Origin: Lachnospiraceae bacterium
GTDB lineage: Bacteria; Bacillota; Clostridia; Lachnospirales; Lachnospiraceae
DNA: 64,000 nucleotides
Direction: 5' to 3'
NCBI GenBank assembly: GCA_019424135.1
Contig: JAHYZZ010000009.1
Span: forward strand, 1 to 64,000
Made by a program: the position numbers and the translations under genes
Notes under the pieces: model-generated
The model's database searches: none
What the model was told of the DNA's origin: nothing
Seen by the model: the letters and a program-made list of their open reading frames with translations, nothing else
Shown here: piece by piece, positions 45,074-54,392 of the stretch
Layout of the letters: every line of letters starts with the position of its first letter
Position numbering within the stretch: the first letter of the stretch is position 1

Positions 45074-47108
45074 TGTGATCAACGTAGGATTCATCGGCAA
45101 TCCCAACTGTGGAAAAACTACATTGTTCAATGCATTTACCGGCGCCAATCTGAAAGTGGCCAACTGGCCGGGCGTTACTGTAGAAAAAAAGGAGGGAACT
45201 GCCTATTATCAGGGACAGGAATTCCGTCTGATCGATCTTCCCGGTATCTACAGTCTGACCTCCTATTCTATGGAAGAAACAGTATCCAGAGAATGTATTA
45301 TGAGCGACGAAGTGGATGTGATCGTAGACGTCATCGATGCTTCCAGTCTGGAAAGAAATCTTTATTTAACTCTTCAGCTTCTGGAACTTGGAAAACCTGT
45401 CGTTCTGGCACTTAATATGATGGACATCGTGGAGGAAAGAGGAATGGAAATTGACCTTCACCGGCTCCCGGAAATGCTGGGTGTTCCTGCAATCCCGGTC
45501 TCAGCAAGAAAGAGGACAGGCCTCTCCATTCTGATGCATGCAGTTGCACACCACTCAGAGCTCCAGACACAAGGGCCTTTGATCCACCATCATCCAGGCA
45601 TGCACTCTGTACACCGCCACAACCATCATGCTGAATACGCCATGGTTTACAACGATGGCATGGAGGATAAGATTGATGCTGTCATAACACGTCTTTCTGA
45701 AAAATATCCCAATCTCGAAAACAAGAGATGGCATGCGATCAAGCTTCTGGAATATGATCAGACTGTTTCCAAGCAGTATCCGGTGGATTTAAGCCAGATT
45801 GCAGACCATAGCTATGAAAAAGAAATTATTAATCAGAAATATGACTTTATCGAAGAGGTCATCTCCGAAGTACTGGTCAACAAGTCACAAAAAACTGCTG
45901 CTACAGATAAGATTGATCATTTCCTGACTCACCGCCAGCTTGGACTCCCCATCTTTCTTGGCATCATGGCATTTGTCTTTTTCCTGACCTTTGTCATCGG
46001 CGACTGGCTCAAAGGTTATTTTGAACTGCTGTTGGAACTGTTTTCCGGTGCTGTCGGAAGTTTTCTTGCCAGTATACATGTCGATGCCATGCTTCAATCC
46101 CTGATTCTGGATGGCATAATTTCAGGCGTCGGTGGAATTCTTACCTTCCTGCCAAACATATTTATTCTGTTTCTGGCTCTTGCCATTCTGGAAGACAGTG
46201 GCTACATGTCCAGAGTCGCCTTTGTCATGGATGATATCATGAGCAGACTGGGATTATCTGGCCGGGCCTTTCTTCCACTGCTTCTGGGATTTGGATGCTC
46301 CGTCCCGGCCGTCATGGCTTCCCGCACATTGGAAGATCCCAAAGACCGATTTAAGACAGTGATGATCACTCCATTTATGTCCTGCAGTGCAAGACTTCCT
46401 ATCTATGTACTGTTTTCTTCTATGTTTTTTGGAAAAAAAGCGATGCTGGTCTGCTATTCCATGTATCTTCTCGGAATTATCGTAGCCATCGCAACAGCAT
46501 TCGTTTTATCAAAAATTGATGGAAGCCGGTCCAGCCATTCTCTGTTGATCGAACTTCCAGAGTATAAATCACCAAACGCCCGTACCATCGGCATCTATGT
46601 ATGGCAGAAGATTAAAGATTATCTTACAAAGGCAGGAACCGTCATCTTTATCGCCTCTGTCATCATGTGGGTCATCCTGAATTTCGGCCCAACGGGTTAT
46701 GTAAGTGATATCTCCCAGAGTTTTGGTTCCATCGTAGGCAAACTGGCTGTACCGCTGTTTAAACCGACAGGTCTTGGCTATTGGCAGATCATTGTTGCCT
46801 TGATCTCCGGTATCGCAGCAAAGGAAGTGGTAGTTTCCAGCTGCAGCGTTTTGTTCGGTATCCAGAATATCACCACCTCTCACGGCATGAGTGTTATGGC
46901 CTCCACCTTGGCATCTATAGGATTTGGCGCTGCGAATGCGTACGCATTAATGGTATTTTGCCTGTTGTACATTCCCTGTACTGCTACCATCGCTACCATG
47001 CACCGGGAGCTTCACAGCTGGAAGACGACTTTTGGTATTATTCTCTTCCAGCTTCTGACCGCCTGGATCATGAGCGCCCTTGTTTATCATTTGATTCTCT
47101 TGTTTTAG
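45066..47108 (+). CDS. feoB: Ferrous iron transporter FeoB
   Basis: A 680-residue GTP-dependent Fe(II) permease. The N-terminal G domain has G1 GNPNCGKTTLFNAFTG (11-26), G3 DLPGIYSL and G4 LNMMD. A His-rich linker (HHHPGMHSVHRHNHHAEY, ~175-192) joins it to the membrane part, with GFGCSVPAVMASRTL and ITPFMSCSARLPIYV as the conserved Gate motifs. The His-rich stretch may bind metal. No feoC is seen; a terminator follows. Confidence 0.96.
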   Translation: MNNVINVGFIGNPNCGKTTLFNAFTGANLKVANWPGVTVEKKEGTAYYQGQEFRLIDLPGIYSLTSYSMEETVSRECIMSDEVDVIVDVIDASSLERNLYLTLQLLELGKPVVLALNMMDIVEERGMEIDLHRLPEMLGVPAIPVSARKRTGLSILMHAVAHHSELQTQGPLIHHHPGMHSVHRHNHHAEYAMVYNDGMEDKIDAVITRLSEKYPNLENKRWHAIKLLEYDQTVSKQYPVDLSQIADHSYEKEIINQKYDFIEEVISEVLVNKSQKTAATDKIDHFLTHRQLGLPIFLGIMAFVFFLTFVIGDWLKGYFELLLELFSGAVGSFLASIHVDAMLQSLILDGIISGVGGILTFLPNIFILFLALAILEDSGYMSRVAFVMDDIMSRLGLSGRAFLPLLLGFGCSVPAVMASRTLEDPKDRFKTVMITPFMSCSARLPIYVLFSSMFFGKKAMLVCYSMYLLGIIVAIATAFVLSKIDGSRSSHSLLIELPEYKSPNARTIGIYVWQKIKDYLTKAGTVIFIASVIMWVILNFGPTGYVSDISQSFGSIVGKLAVPLFKPTGLGYWQIIVALISGIAAKEVVVSSCSVLFGIQNITTSHGMSVMASTLASIGFGAANAYALMVFCLLYIPCTATIATMHRELHSWKTTFGIILFQLLTAWIMSALVYHLILLF

Positions 47109-47131
47109 CCAGACAAACAATCTGTACAGCA

Positions 47132-47160
47132 AAAGGACAGCCATAAAGGCTGCCCTTTTG
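47132..47160 (+). terminator. Terminator of feoAB
   Basis: AAAAGGACAGCC and GGCTGCCCTTTT pair around a 5-nt loop (47132-47160), with the 3' arm supplying the T-run. It also lies downstream of the convergent PHP gene. Confidence 0.75.
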
Positions 47161-47175
47161 CTTATGTTTTATTGT

Positions 47176-48018
47176 TTACTTTCCAAATGATTCGGGCTGA
47201 TGCTTCTGAAGATAAGGAATCTCAATCGGGTCAATGGGCGATGGCGGATTTTCCACCTCGCCTTTTACCTTTCTTTTTCTCCTCCTTAGCAACTCTCCTC
47301 CTTTGTTATAAAACCAAAAAGAATAGGTCAGAATTTTCCCGGCTTTTCCCATTTTTTCTCTTGTCGTCTTACCGTAGAGAGCCCCCCCTGTCTGAATTGG
47401 CACCTTCCGGCGAATCAGCGAGATCAGTTCCGTCTCACAGGTAACGCGTTCCGGAAGCTCTGTATACCCCATCGATACACATTCGATCTTATGGGCATCA
47501 CTTCCTCCAATACCTGGTTTTTTATACTTTCTGGCCAGCTTCATAGCACATTCATTAGATTCTTCTGATTCACATGCATTAAATGCCTCAATAAAATCAA
47601 ACCGCTTCATAATTTCCGGAGACTTATAGTATTTTTTGGTATTCGTAAAACTTAAATATTTTTCGCCGCAGGGATGTGCCGGTCCCAGAATCCCACCATG
47701 ACGATGGACGAAATCAATGAGCACTGTAACCGGAAGCCCTCTTAGCTCTAACAGGCGCATCTTGACCCCTTCGGGCATAATGCAGATAATATGTCCTCCA
47801 TCACAGGTATCATATTCAATACCTTTGAGTACCACAAAGTCTTCGTGTACTTTCCCTTTCATATCATACTTCCAGTGCCTGTATCCCTTATATGTGTCGT
47901 GATCTGTAATCAGCATTCCGTCAAACCCATGTTCTTTCAGTTTTGCAATATACTCATCCAACGGCACTTTACTGTCGGGGGATCCTTCTTTTACATGACA
48001 ATGCATATCCAGCTTCAT
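47176..48018 (-). CDS. PHP-domain phosphoesterase
   Basis: A 280-residue protein of the PHP family (metal-dependent phosphoesterase). The N-terminal LDMHCHVKEGS metal motif, LITDHDTYKGY (~36-46), HRHGGILGPAHPCGE and, near residue 172, GIGGSDAHKIECVS supply the expected His/Asp ligands. The last ~60 residues are Lys/Arg-rich and outside the fold. Substrate unknown; relatives act on nucleotides, histidinol phosphate or RNA. Confidence 0.85.
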   Translation of the reverse strand: MKLDMHCHVKEGSPDSKVPLDEYIAKLKEHGFDGMLITDHDTYKGYRHWKYDMKGKVHEDFVVLKGIEYDTCDGGHIICIMPEGVKMRLLELRGLPVTVLIDFVHRHGGILGPAHPCGEKYLSFTNTKKYYKSPEIMKRFDFIEAFNACESEESNECAMKLARKYKKPGIGGSDAHKIECVSMGYTELPERVTCETELISLIRRKVPIQTGGALYGKTTREKMGKAGKILTYSFWFYNKGGELLRRRKRKVKGEVENPPSPIDPIEIPYLQKHQPESFGK

Positions 48019-48071
48019 CGATATGCCTCCTTTACAATCATGGTTTGTACATCTTGCCTGCGGGCAAAAAT

Positions 48072-48091
48072 CCCCGGCCCTAAAGCCGGGG
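48072..48091 (-). terminator. Terminator of pckA
   Basis: CCCCGGC and GCCGGGG pair around a 6-nt loop just past the pckA stop, followed on the minus strand by ATTTTTG. Confidence 0.8.
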
Positions 48092-48098
48092 AAACCTT

Positions 48099-49703
48099 TT
48101 ACTCCTGTGGGCCGGCAGCGACAAGTGCTTTACCAAGCTCATTACTCTCGTATTTCTTAAAGTTCTTAATAAATCTTGCAGCCAGATCTTTTGCTTTTTC
48201 TTCCCACTCGGAAGCATTCGCATAGGTATCGCGAGGATCCAGGATTGCAGGATCTACGCCTGGCAGTTCTGTCGGAACTTCAAAATTAAAGTATGGAATC
48301 TTTTTGGTCGGAGCATTTAAAATGGATCCATCCAAAATCGCATCGATGATGCCACGGGTATCTTTAATAGAGATACGTTTTCCAGTTCCATTCCATCCAG
48401 TATTTACAAGATATGCTTTTGCTCCGCTTGCTTTCATTCTCTTTACAAGCTCCTCTGCATATTTTGTCGGATGCAGTTCCAGGAACGCCTGTCCGAAACA
48501 TGCTGAAAATGTAGGTGTCGGCTCTGTAATTCCTCGCTCTGTTCCTGCAAGCTTTGCAGTGAAACCAGACAGGAAATAGTACTCTGTCTGCTCCGGAGTC
48601 AGAACAGATACTGGAGGAAGCACACCAAACGCATCAGCGGACAGGAAGATTACATTCTTTGCTGCCGGAGCTGCGGAAACCGGACGAACGATTTTCTCAA
48701 TATGGTCAATCGGATAAGATACACGTGTATTTTCTGTCACACTCTTATCGGTAAAATCAATCTTTCCTTCTGCATCAAGAGTAACATTTTCAAGAAGAGC
48801 ATTTTTCTTAATCGCATTGTAGATATCCGGTTCAGAATCTTTGTCCAGATCAATAACCTTCGCGTAGCATCCTCCTTCAAAGTTGAATACTCCATTGTCA
48901 TCCCAGCCATGTTCATCATCGCCGATAAGAAGTCTCTTCGGATCTGTGGAAAGCGTCGTTTTTCCTGTACCGGAAAGCCCAAAGAAAATTGCTGTATTTT
49001 CCCCGTTCATATCTGTGTTTGCAGAACAATGCATGGAGGCAATTCCTTTCAGCGGCAGGTAATAGTTCATCATGGAGAACATACCCTTCTTCATCTCACC
49101 GCCGTACCAGGTATTAACGATTACCTGCTCGCGGCTCGTGATATTAAACATAACGGCTGTCTCAGATCCAAGTCCAAGCTCTTTATAATTTTCAACCTTT
49201 GCTTTTGAAGCATTGTAAACAACAAAATCAGGCTCAAAGTTTTCCAGTTCCTCTGCCGTCGGACGGATAAACATATTGGTAACAAAGTGAGCCTGCCATG
49301 CCACTTCCATGATAAAACGAATCGCCATACGTGTATCCTTATTCGCACCGCAAAAAGCGTCTACCACAAACAGCCTTTTACCGGACAGCTGATTCTTTGC
49401 AATCTCTTTTACTGCTTCCCAAGCTTCCTGTGTTGCCGGATGATTGTCATTTTTATACTCATCGGAAGTCCACCATACAGTGTCTTTGGAATTCTCATCC
49501 ATGACAATATATTTATCTTTTGGAGAACGGCCTGTGTAAATGCCAGTCATAACATTGACTGCGCCAAGTTCACTGACCTGACCTTTGTCAAACCCTTCCA
49601 GGTTCGGATTCGTCTCCTCCTCAAACAACATTTCATAAGAAGGATTGTGGACAATTTCTGTTGTTCCGGTGATACCGTACTTTGTTAAATCAATCTTTGA
49701 CAT
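48099..49703 (-). CDS. pckA: Phosphoenolpyruvate carboxykinase (ATP)
   Basis: A 534-residue ATP-type PEPCK interconverting oxaloacetate and PEP. The kinase-1a P-loop [16 protein letters not shown], the [23 protein letters not shown] kinase-2 region, [14 protein letters not shown] and the C-terminal [17 protein letters not shown] are diagnostic. In gut Clostridia it usually works with PPDK in PEP/oxaloacetate exchange; ppdK lies 8 kb away. Monocistronic, with its own promoter and terminator. Confidence 0.97.
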   Translation of the reverse strand: MSKIDLTKYGITGTTEIVHNPSYEMLFEEETNPNLEGFDKGQVSELGAVNVMTGIYTGRSPKDKYIVMDENSKDTVWWTSDEYKNDNHPATQEAWEAVKEIAKNQLSGKRLFVVDAFCGANKDTRMAIRFIMEVAWQAHFVTNMFIRPTAEELENFEPDFVVYNASKAKVENYKELGLGSETAVMFNITSREQVIVNTWYGGEMKKGMFSMMNYYLPLKGIASMHCSANTDMNGENTAIFFGLSGTGKTTLSTDPKRLLIGDDEHGWDDNGVFNFEGGCYAKVIDLDKDSEPDIYNAIKKNALLENVTLDAEGKIDFTDKSVTENTRVSYPIDHIEKIVRPVSAAPAAKNVIFLSADAFGVLPPVSVLTPEQTEYYFLSGFTAKLAGTERGITEPTPTFSACFGQAFLELHPTKYAEELVKRMKASGAKAYLVNTGWNGTGKRISIKDTRGIIDAILDGSILNAPTKKIPYFNFEVPTELPGVDPAILDPRDTYANASEWEEKAKDLAARFIKNFKKYESNELGKALVAAGPQE

Positions 49704-49750
49704 GTTACGCTCAACCTCTTTCTTTCTATAGTATTGTTCAGTTCTTTCAC

Positions 49751-49779
49751 ATTATACAAGATACTTGTCAAAAAATCAA
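49751..49779 (-). promoter_or_regulatory. Promoter of pckA
   Basis: Minus-strand TTGATT (49779-49774) and TATAAT (49756-49751) are separated by 17 bp, about 48 bases before the pckA ATG. A consensus TTGACA also lies here, but only 9 bp from the -10 box. Confidence 0.55.
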
Positions 49780-49811
49780 CAATAAAACTTTTAACTTGCA
49801 AGTTCAAGCTC

Positions 49812-50540
49812 TTAATCTTGCAAATCATCATCGTCATCATCATCCAGGAGGTGTCTTGCCTTTTCCACCTCAGACTCCATAGAATCCTGCTCTTTGATCT
49901 TTTCTGAATAATTCTTTTCCTTTTTTCCGACCTTTCTGGATTGCATCATAAATTGAACAATTATTCCTATCACCGCAATAACAGCACCAGCCGCCAGTCC
50001 AATCCAGGACGTATCATTCAGGCCTGCCAACAAGGCTATATTGCTGCCGGCTGCAATACCTCCGGCCAAACCTGTCACCACAATCACGAAAGGCTCCACA
50101 TAGATCACAGCCAAAATCGCCAGCACAAGCGCAACTGCGAGCCCTACTGCTGCCAGGATCCAGGACTCCGGCTTAAGAATCGCTACGGCAACTCCAAAAA
50201 TTTCCACGAGAACCAAGAGAAAGACACCGATCCGATATAAAAACCAGGACAATAACCCGAATATAATTCCTCCGGCAACGACCACTCCAGCAAAGGCAAG
50301 GCCGTCCAGTCCTATGAGGAAACCTGCCGCTCCTCCAATCGCCGCCCCCAGGAAAAAGCCCACAAGCGCGCCAAGAACTTTTACCAGTTTCAACCCCAGA
50401 AAACAGATCAACAGCCCGATTACAATGGCCGCCGCTGCTGCCCCAAAGGCAATCTGCGATCCGCTTCCAACCAGTATATCCGTCTGGTGCCCCTGTATGA
50501 TCTGGTTTAGCTGATCTTGTAAACTCGTCATTTGTTCCAT
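49812..50540 (-). CDS. DUF4203/TMEM198-like polytopic membrane protein
   Basis: A 242-residue protein with about seven Gly/Ala-rich transmembrane helices (residues ~30-205), resembling the TM7S3/TMEM198-like (DUF4203) family. A charged tail, Lys-rich then strongly acidic (EVEKARHLLDDDDDDDLQD), ends the protein and is presumably cytoplasmic. Function unknown. The ATG at 50540 gives a soluble N-terminus of ~28 residues. Its neighbours, pckA and a Lys/Ala-rich protein, give no hint of its role. Confidence 0.7.
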   Translation of the reverse strand: MEQMTSLQDQLNQIIQGHQTDILVGSGSQIAFGAAAAAIVIGLLICFLGLKLVKVLGALVGFFLGAAIGGAAGFLIGLDGLAFAGVVVAGGIIFGLLSWFLYRIGVFLLVLVEIFGVAVAILKPESWILAAVGLAVALVLAILAVIYVEPFVIVVTGLAGGIAAGSNIALLAGLNDTSWIGLAAGAVIAVIGIIVQFMMQSRKVGKKEKNYSEKIKEQDSMESEVEKARHLLDDDDDDDLQD

Positions 50541-50649
50541 CTTGAATGTCTCCTTTATCCCTTATTCTTGTTGTGTATACTCCTATTTCTATTATCTTCC
50601 TCATTATAGCAATAAATGCGTCAACAGTAAAGATGCGTCAAAGAAAAAA

Positions 50650-50666
50650 GCGCCCTTCCAGGGCGC
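50650..50666 (-). terminator. Terminator of the DUF6465-like gene
   Basis: GCGCCC and GGGCGC pair around a 5-nt loop, followed on the minus strand by TTTTTTC. Confidence 0.7.
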
Positions 50667-50685
50667 CCCTTTTCGTATCCATCGC

Positions 50686-51120
50686 TTAGTACAGTGCAAC
50701 TGCTCCTGTGTCAATGCCATTGATCACATAATATACTGCACTCTCTTCAGGCTTTATGTACAGATCTATCGTCTTGATATCTCCGACTTTTCTTCCGGAC
50801 TTTGTCCATGCCTTCTTTACATTTGCGATGATTGTTTTTTCATCCATCTGCTGTCCATAATATTCTACAACCGTATTAACCTTGATTTCTTTTTTGGCTG
50901 TAGTCTTCTTCGCTGTCGTCTTCTTTGTTGCCGTTTTTGCAGCTACTGTTTTTGCTGCAGTCGTTTTCACTGCTGTCTCTTTGGCTACCTCTTTTACCGG
51001 CGCCTTTTCTTCTGTTGTCATTTTCGCTGCAGGAGTCTTAGCTGGCTCTGCCTTTGCTGCAGCAGGCTTTGTTACAGTTTCAGTTTTCTTGGTTTCTGTA
51101 GTTACTTTTTTTGTAGCCAT
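50686..51120 (-). CDS. Lys/Ala/Thr-rich protein with C-terminal DUF6465-like domain
   Basis: A 144-residue protein. The first ~78 residues are low-complexity, built from Lys/Ala/Thr repeats (AAKTVAAKTATKKTTAKKTT) like histone H1-type or ribosome-associated tails. The last ~65 (IKVNTVVEYYGQQMDEKTII, then KAWTKSGRKVGDIKTIDLYIKPEE) form a compact domain seen in many Lachnospiraceae small proteins (DUF6465). The basic tail suggests nucleic-acid contact, but no function is established. Monocistronic, AGGAGGAATT ribosome site. Confidence 0.7.
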   Translation of the reverse strand: MATKKVTTETKKTETVTKPAAAKAEPAKTPAAKMTTEEKAPVKEVAKETAVKTTAAKTVAAKTATKKTTAKKTTAKKEIKVNTVVEYYGQQMDEKTIIANVKKAWTKSGRKVGDIKTIDLYIKPEESAVYYVINGIDTGAVALY

Positions 51121-51200
51121 GATAATTCCTCCTCATTCGCCAAGCCTATCGCTTAGTACTGGATTATTATACCACATTCTTATAAAAATGCAATTGTGAA

Positions 51201-52049
51201 TCAATTGACAAACTGCAACAACAATCCCGCGACAACTGCCATTATATACAGCATAATCATGATTTTTACGTTTTCTTTCCTATTTTTATTAATTTTAAAC
51301 AGAACGATCAGTCCTGCTCCAGCGCCTGTGCTAAGTCCGGCCACAACGGATGCAAAAGAGATTGCACCCCCAAGATAAAGCTGCGTCAGTATCACAGAAG
51401 CTGCACAGTTAGGAATCAAGCCGATCAAAGCCGCGATCACCGGCTGAAACACAGTGTCTCCCAGAAGAATTTCTGAAAGTTTTTCAATCCCAAAAACCTC
51501 AATTCCAAAGTTTAAAGCCCAGGTAAAAAGCAACAAATATAGAAACAACCGAAAAGTATGTCTCCAGGCTGGCAGAATGATCCCGGCATGATCTTTATGG
51601 CAGCCACAATGGTCGCACAGGCTTCCACTGGACTTTTCGGATGATAAAAGTCCTTTCAAGAAAAAATCTGTTACATATCCGGCCACAATGGCAATCACCA
51701 CTTTCACTGCCAGAAGCTTACCCACTTCTACCGCACGTCCCGGATTACCAAGGAGAATCAGCACCGCCTCGTCAGAAGTCGCCAGAAACACTGCAAGTAG
51801 TGTTCCCACAGAAACCACTCCTCCTGCATAGAGATTGGCTGCCATAACGGAAAATCCGCATTGAGGCACGCAGCCCACAAGCGCGCCTACCAAGGGTCCT
51901 GCCTTTCCCACTTTTTCCATAACCCTGGCACTCAGGTTGCCGGAATAATGTTCCAGTGCCTCAATCAGCAAAAAAGCCGCAAACAAAAACGGCAGCATCC
52001 TCAAGCAGTCGCTCAAGGCGTGTTCTATTGTATGAATTATAAGCTCCAT
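51201..52049 (-). CDS. Putative heavy-metal/arsenic-type exporter (PF11449-like)
   Basis: A 282-residue membrane protein with two similar halves. Half one carries GPLVGALVGCVPQCGFSVMAA (51-71) and half two ALIGLIPNCAASVILTQLYLGG, the repeat typical of the putative 10-TM metal exporter family. Between the halves is a cytosolic-looking loop with Cys145, His147, Cys148, Cys150, His151 and His154 (CDHCGCHKDH), a likely metal-binding site. The metal is unknown. It follows the ubiB-like gene after 19 bases. Confidence 0.75.
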   Translation of the reverse strand: MELIIHTIEHALSDCLRMLPFLFAAFLLIEALEHYSGNLSARVMEKVGKAGPLVGALVGCVPQCGFSVMAANLYAGGVVSVGTLLAVFLATSDEAVLILLGNPGRAVEVGKLLAVKVVIAIVAGYVTDFFLKGLLSSEKSSGSLCDHCGCHKDHAGIILPAWRHTFRLFLYLLLFTWALNFGIEVFGIEKLSEILLGDTVFQPVIAALIGLIPNCAASVILTQLYLGGAISFASVVAGLSTGAGAGLIVLFKINKNRKENVKIMIMLYIMAVVAGLLLQFVN

Positions 52050-52068
52050 CCTCTTCCTTTCTGTTCTT

Positions 52069-53658
52069 TTATTTCCGCGAAAATATGTGCTTCAGGAAAA
52101 CATACATCACAATCGCAAAAGCAATCATATATCCCAAGGCTCCCAAGGCAGGAATCCCCATGACCTTCGGCTTCATATCTGTAGTACAGATAATACTGGA
52201 GCTAATTAAAAGAGCCATGACCCACAGCCCCATAACAATATTTCGTACCAGCCTGCGCATCAGGCGCTCCAGTTCAATAGAGGCATGCAGGTCCAGGTTG
52301 ATCTTCGTCTGTCCCTTCATATATCCATGAAGAATATCCGAAACAAGTCCGGGAATATTCACCGCCTTATGTATAGAGCGAACCAATGTCTTCCCGCTGT
52401 TTTTTAATTCTTTTTTCCAATCTCTACCCAGAAGATATCTTCCTGCCATACGACGTGATGCAATCTCGATCATGTTAATTTCTGGTGCAATATCTGCCAA
52501 AACACCTTCCATATGTGTCAGTCCCCTGGCAAGCATTGTCAGTCCATGAGGCATAATGATCCTATTTTCTTTCATTACTTCCATCAGATCCATCATCACT
52601 TCTGCAATATCGATCTGCCCAAGTTCCAATGAGCCATACTTGTTCATCAGACCACTGATTCCCTCATACAATACACTGGGATCCGGCCTCTCCTTAAATT
52701 CTCCAAGTTCCATCACCACATTCTGGATCATACTGATATCATTAAGCGCTATTCCCTGAACCGCCTGTCCGATCAGTTCTCTGTCACGGTCACTTAAGCG
52801 CCCCATCATTCCCATATCCATCCAGACGATTTTCCCATCTCGGATCTTAACATTTCCGGGATGGGGATCTGCATGAAAGAAACCATCTTCCATCACCTGT
52901 TTGATATAATTATCCACCAACTTGCTGCCGATTTCTTCCAGATCATATCCGTTTTCTTCCAGATACTTTTTGTCATTGATGCCGCAACCTTCGATATACT
53001 CCATAACCAGTACCTGCATGGTCGTATACTGCTGATAAATCTTTGGTGTATCTACATACGCTACATCCTGATTATTTCTGGAAAACTCTTCCATATTGGC
53101 AGCTTCTGTAAGGAAATTCATCTCCTCACGGGTCACACTCCACAGTTCATCCAGAACCATGTTCAAATCTATCATTCCCTTGATACTCACAGGAGGCACC
53201 AGTTTTACCGCCTTGTGAAGAAGGGCGATATCTCTTGCCATGGTCTCATAGATCCCTTTTCTCTGAACCTTGACCACAACCCTGGATCCGTCCAGTAAAA
53301 TGGCCCTGTGGACCTGCGCGATAGACGCCGACCCCAAGGGGGTTTCGTCCACTTCCGAAAAGACCTCATAGAAGGGACACCCATAGGCCGCCTCAATGAC
53401 TTGGGCAACTTCTGAAAACGGCATGGGTGCCACATCATAACACAAGCGCATCAATTCATCGCAATACCTTTTCGGAAGAATATCGGAATGCATGGACATA
53501 ATCTGACCAATCTTAATAAATGTAGGGCCCAGATCCTCCAGGATCATCCGCAGTTTCTGAGGCGTCACGCCTTTTGTAATTCCATGACGCCTCAGCACTG
53601 CTGTAATTTCCCTCAATCTTCCCTTGCGCTCTATCGATGCATCTTTATTCATCTGCAT
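52069..53658 (-). CDS. UbiB/ABC1-family (AarF) atypical kinase
   Basis: A 529-residue protein of the UbiB family. The KxGQ motif lies at 49-52 (FIKIGQIMSMHSDI), the Ala-rich nucleotide loop in LGSASIAQVHRA, and the catalytic HADPHPGN motif in GFFHADPHPGNVK. Two C-terminal transmembrane helices (~475-525) anchor it. In aerobes UbiB assists ubiquinone synthesis; in an anaerobe the role is more likely isoprenoid lipid handling. Location next to a phasin-like protein and dgkA supports a membrane-lipid theme. Start overlaps the upstream gene by 14 bases. Confidence 0.88.
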   Translation of the reverse strand: MQMNKDASIERKGRLREITAVLRRHGITKGVTPQKLRMILEDLGPTFIKIGQIMSMHSDILPKRYCDELMRLCYDVAPMPFSEVAQVIEAAYGCPFYEVFSEVDETPLGSASIAQVHRAILLDGSRVVVKVQRKGIYETMARDIALLHKAVKLVPPVSIKGMIDLNMVLDELWSVTREEMNFLTEAANMEEFSRNNQDVAYVDTPKIYQQYTTMQVLVMEYIEGCGINDKKYLEENGYDLEEIGSKLVDNYIKQVMEDGFFHADPHPGNVKIRDGKIVWMDMGMMGRLSDRDRELIGQAVQGIALNDISMIQNVVMELGEFKERPDPSVLYEGISGLMNKYGSLELGQIDIAEVMMDLMEVMKENRIIMPHGLTMLARGLTHMEGVLADIAPEINMIEIASRRMAGRYLLGRDWKKELKNSGKTLVRSIHKAVNIPGLVSDILHGYMKGQTKINLDLHASIELERLMRRLVRNIVMGLWVMALLISSSIICTTDMKPKVMGIPALGALGYMIAFAIVMYVFLKHIFSRK

Positions 53659-53968
53659 GTTCTTCCTTGTTTTCTTCTTTTTCCAGAATCCGTTCCTTCA
53701 ATATCTGGATCTGTTCCGGTGACATCTCATCCAGCAGCATATCCAGATCTTCGAAAGAAGAAGCCTTGACAGAGACATTCACCTTGTCTTTCATCGTCTT
53801 CTTAATATTATGCTTCAGTTCCTCGTTCAGAACCTTTCCCTGTTCTACTGTAAGTTCTCCCTTTTTGACCATTTCATCCAGCAGCTCTTTGGACTTCTCT
53901 CCTGTCACTGCCACAGCCCCGATTCCGGCCAATATTACCTTTTTAATGTTATCTCCTAAGTTTTCCAT
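53645..53968 (-). CDS. Phasin-like small helical protein
   Basis: A 107-residue, mostly helical protein: ENLGDNIKKVILAGIGAVAV at the N-terminus (one short hydrophobic stretch), then KELLDEMVKKGELTVEQGKVLNEELKH, and an acidic Glu-rich tail. The pattern resembles small phasin-family proteins often found beside UbiB-like kinases in Firmicutes. The partnership with ubiB is inferred from a 14-base overlap and shared strand. ATG 53968 with an AGGAGAAT ribosome site is preferred over 54004. Confidence 0.65.
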   Translation of the reverse strand: MENLGDNIKKVILAGIGAVAVTGEKSKELLDEMVKKGELTVEQGKVLNEELKHNIKKTMKDKVNVSVKASSFEDLDMLLDEMSPEQIQILKERILEKEENKEEHADE

Positions 53969-53996
53969 AAAAATTCTCCTTTCAACTTTTTTGACA

Positions 53997-54383
53997 TCAG
54001 ACAATCAGCGCCGCTATCTTAGGTAAAAAAATGATACACCCGATCACCGCTGCCATAATGGCTGCTACAAGAACTGCACCGGCCGCTGTATCTTTTGCAA
54101 TCTTTGCCAAGGGTGTTCTCTCCTTCGTTACTAGATCCACCACAGCTTCCACCGCCGTATTGACCAGTTCCAGGGCTATCACAAGGCCAAACAGGATCAG
54201 ACAGATACACCATTCTGTTGCTGACAGTCCAAGCACAGTTCCTGCAAACACCACCAGGATCATGGCAGCTGTATGAATCCGCATATTACGTTCCTTCCGG
54301 ATACCGGTTAGGATACCTTCCCAGGCATAGCCAAAGGTCTTGGAAAGAGGCGGTTTTTTCTCTTGTTTCAACTTCTCACCCAC
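53997..54383 (-). CDS. dgkA: Diacylglycerol/undecaprenol kinase (DgkA family)
   Basis: A 128-residue membrane kinase with three helices. The N-terminal SKTFGYAWEGI and RNMRIHTAAM segments, the ELVNTAVEAVVDLV catalytic motif (conserved Glu and Asn) and a following KDTAAGAVLVAA helix are all present. In Gram-positives this enzyme phosphorylates undecaprenol for cell-wall lipid recycling. It begins nine bases after the cysK stop. Confidence 0.9.
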   Translation of the reverse strand: MGEKLKQEKKPPLSKTFGYAWEGILTGIRKERNMRIHTAAMILVVFAGTVLGLSATEWCICLILFGLVIALELVNTAVEAVVDLVTKERTPLAKIAKDTAAGAVLVAAIMAAVIGCIIFLPKIAALIV

Positions 54384-54392
54384 TTTCTGGCT

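Noticed and set aside
50686..50920. Lys/Ala/Thr runs as tandem DNA repeats
   Set aside because: The repeats are codon-level low complexity within one reading frame, not exact DNA repeats.
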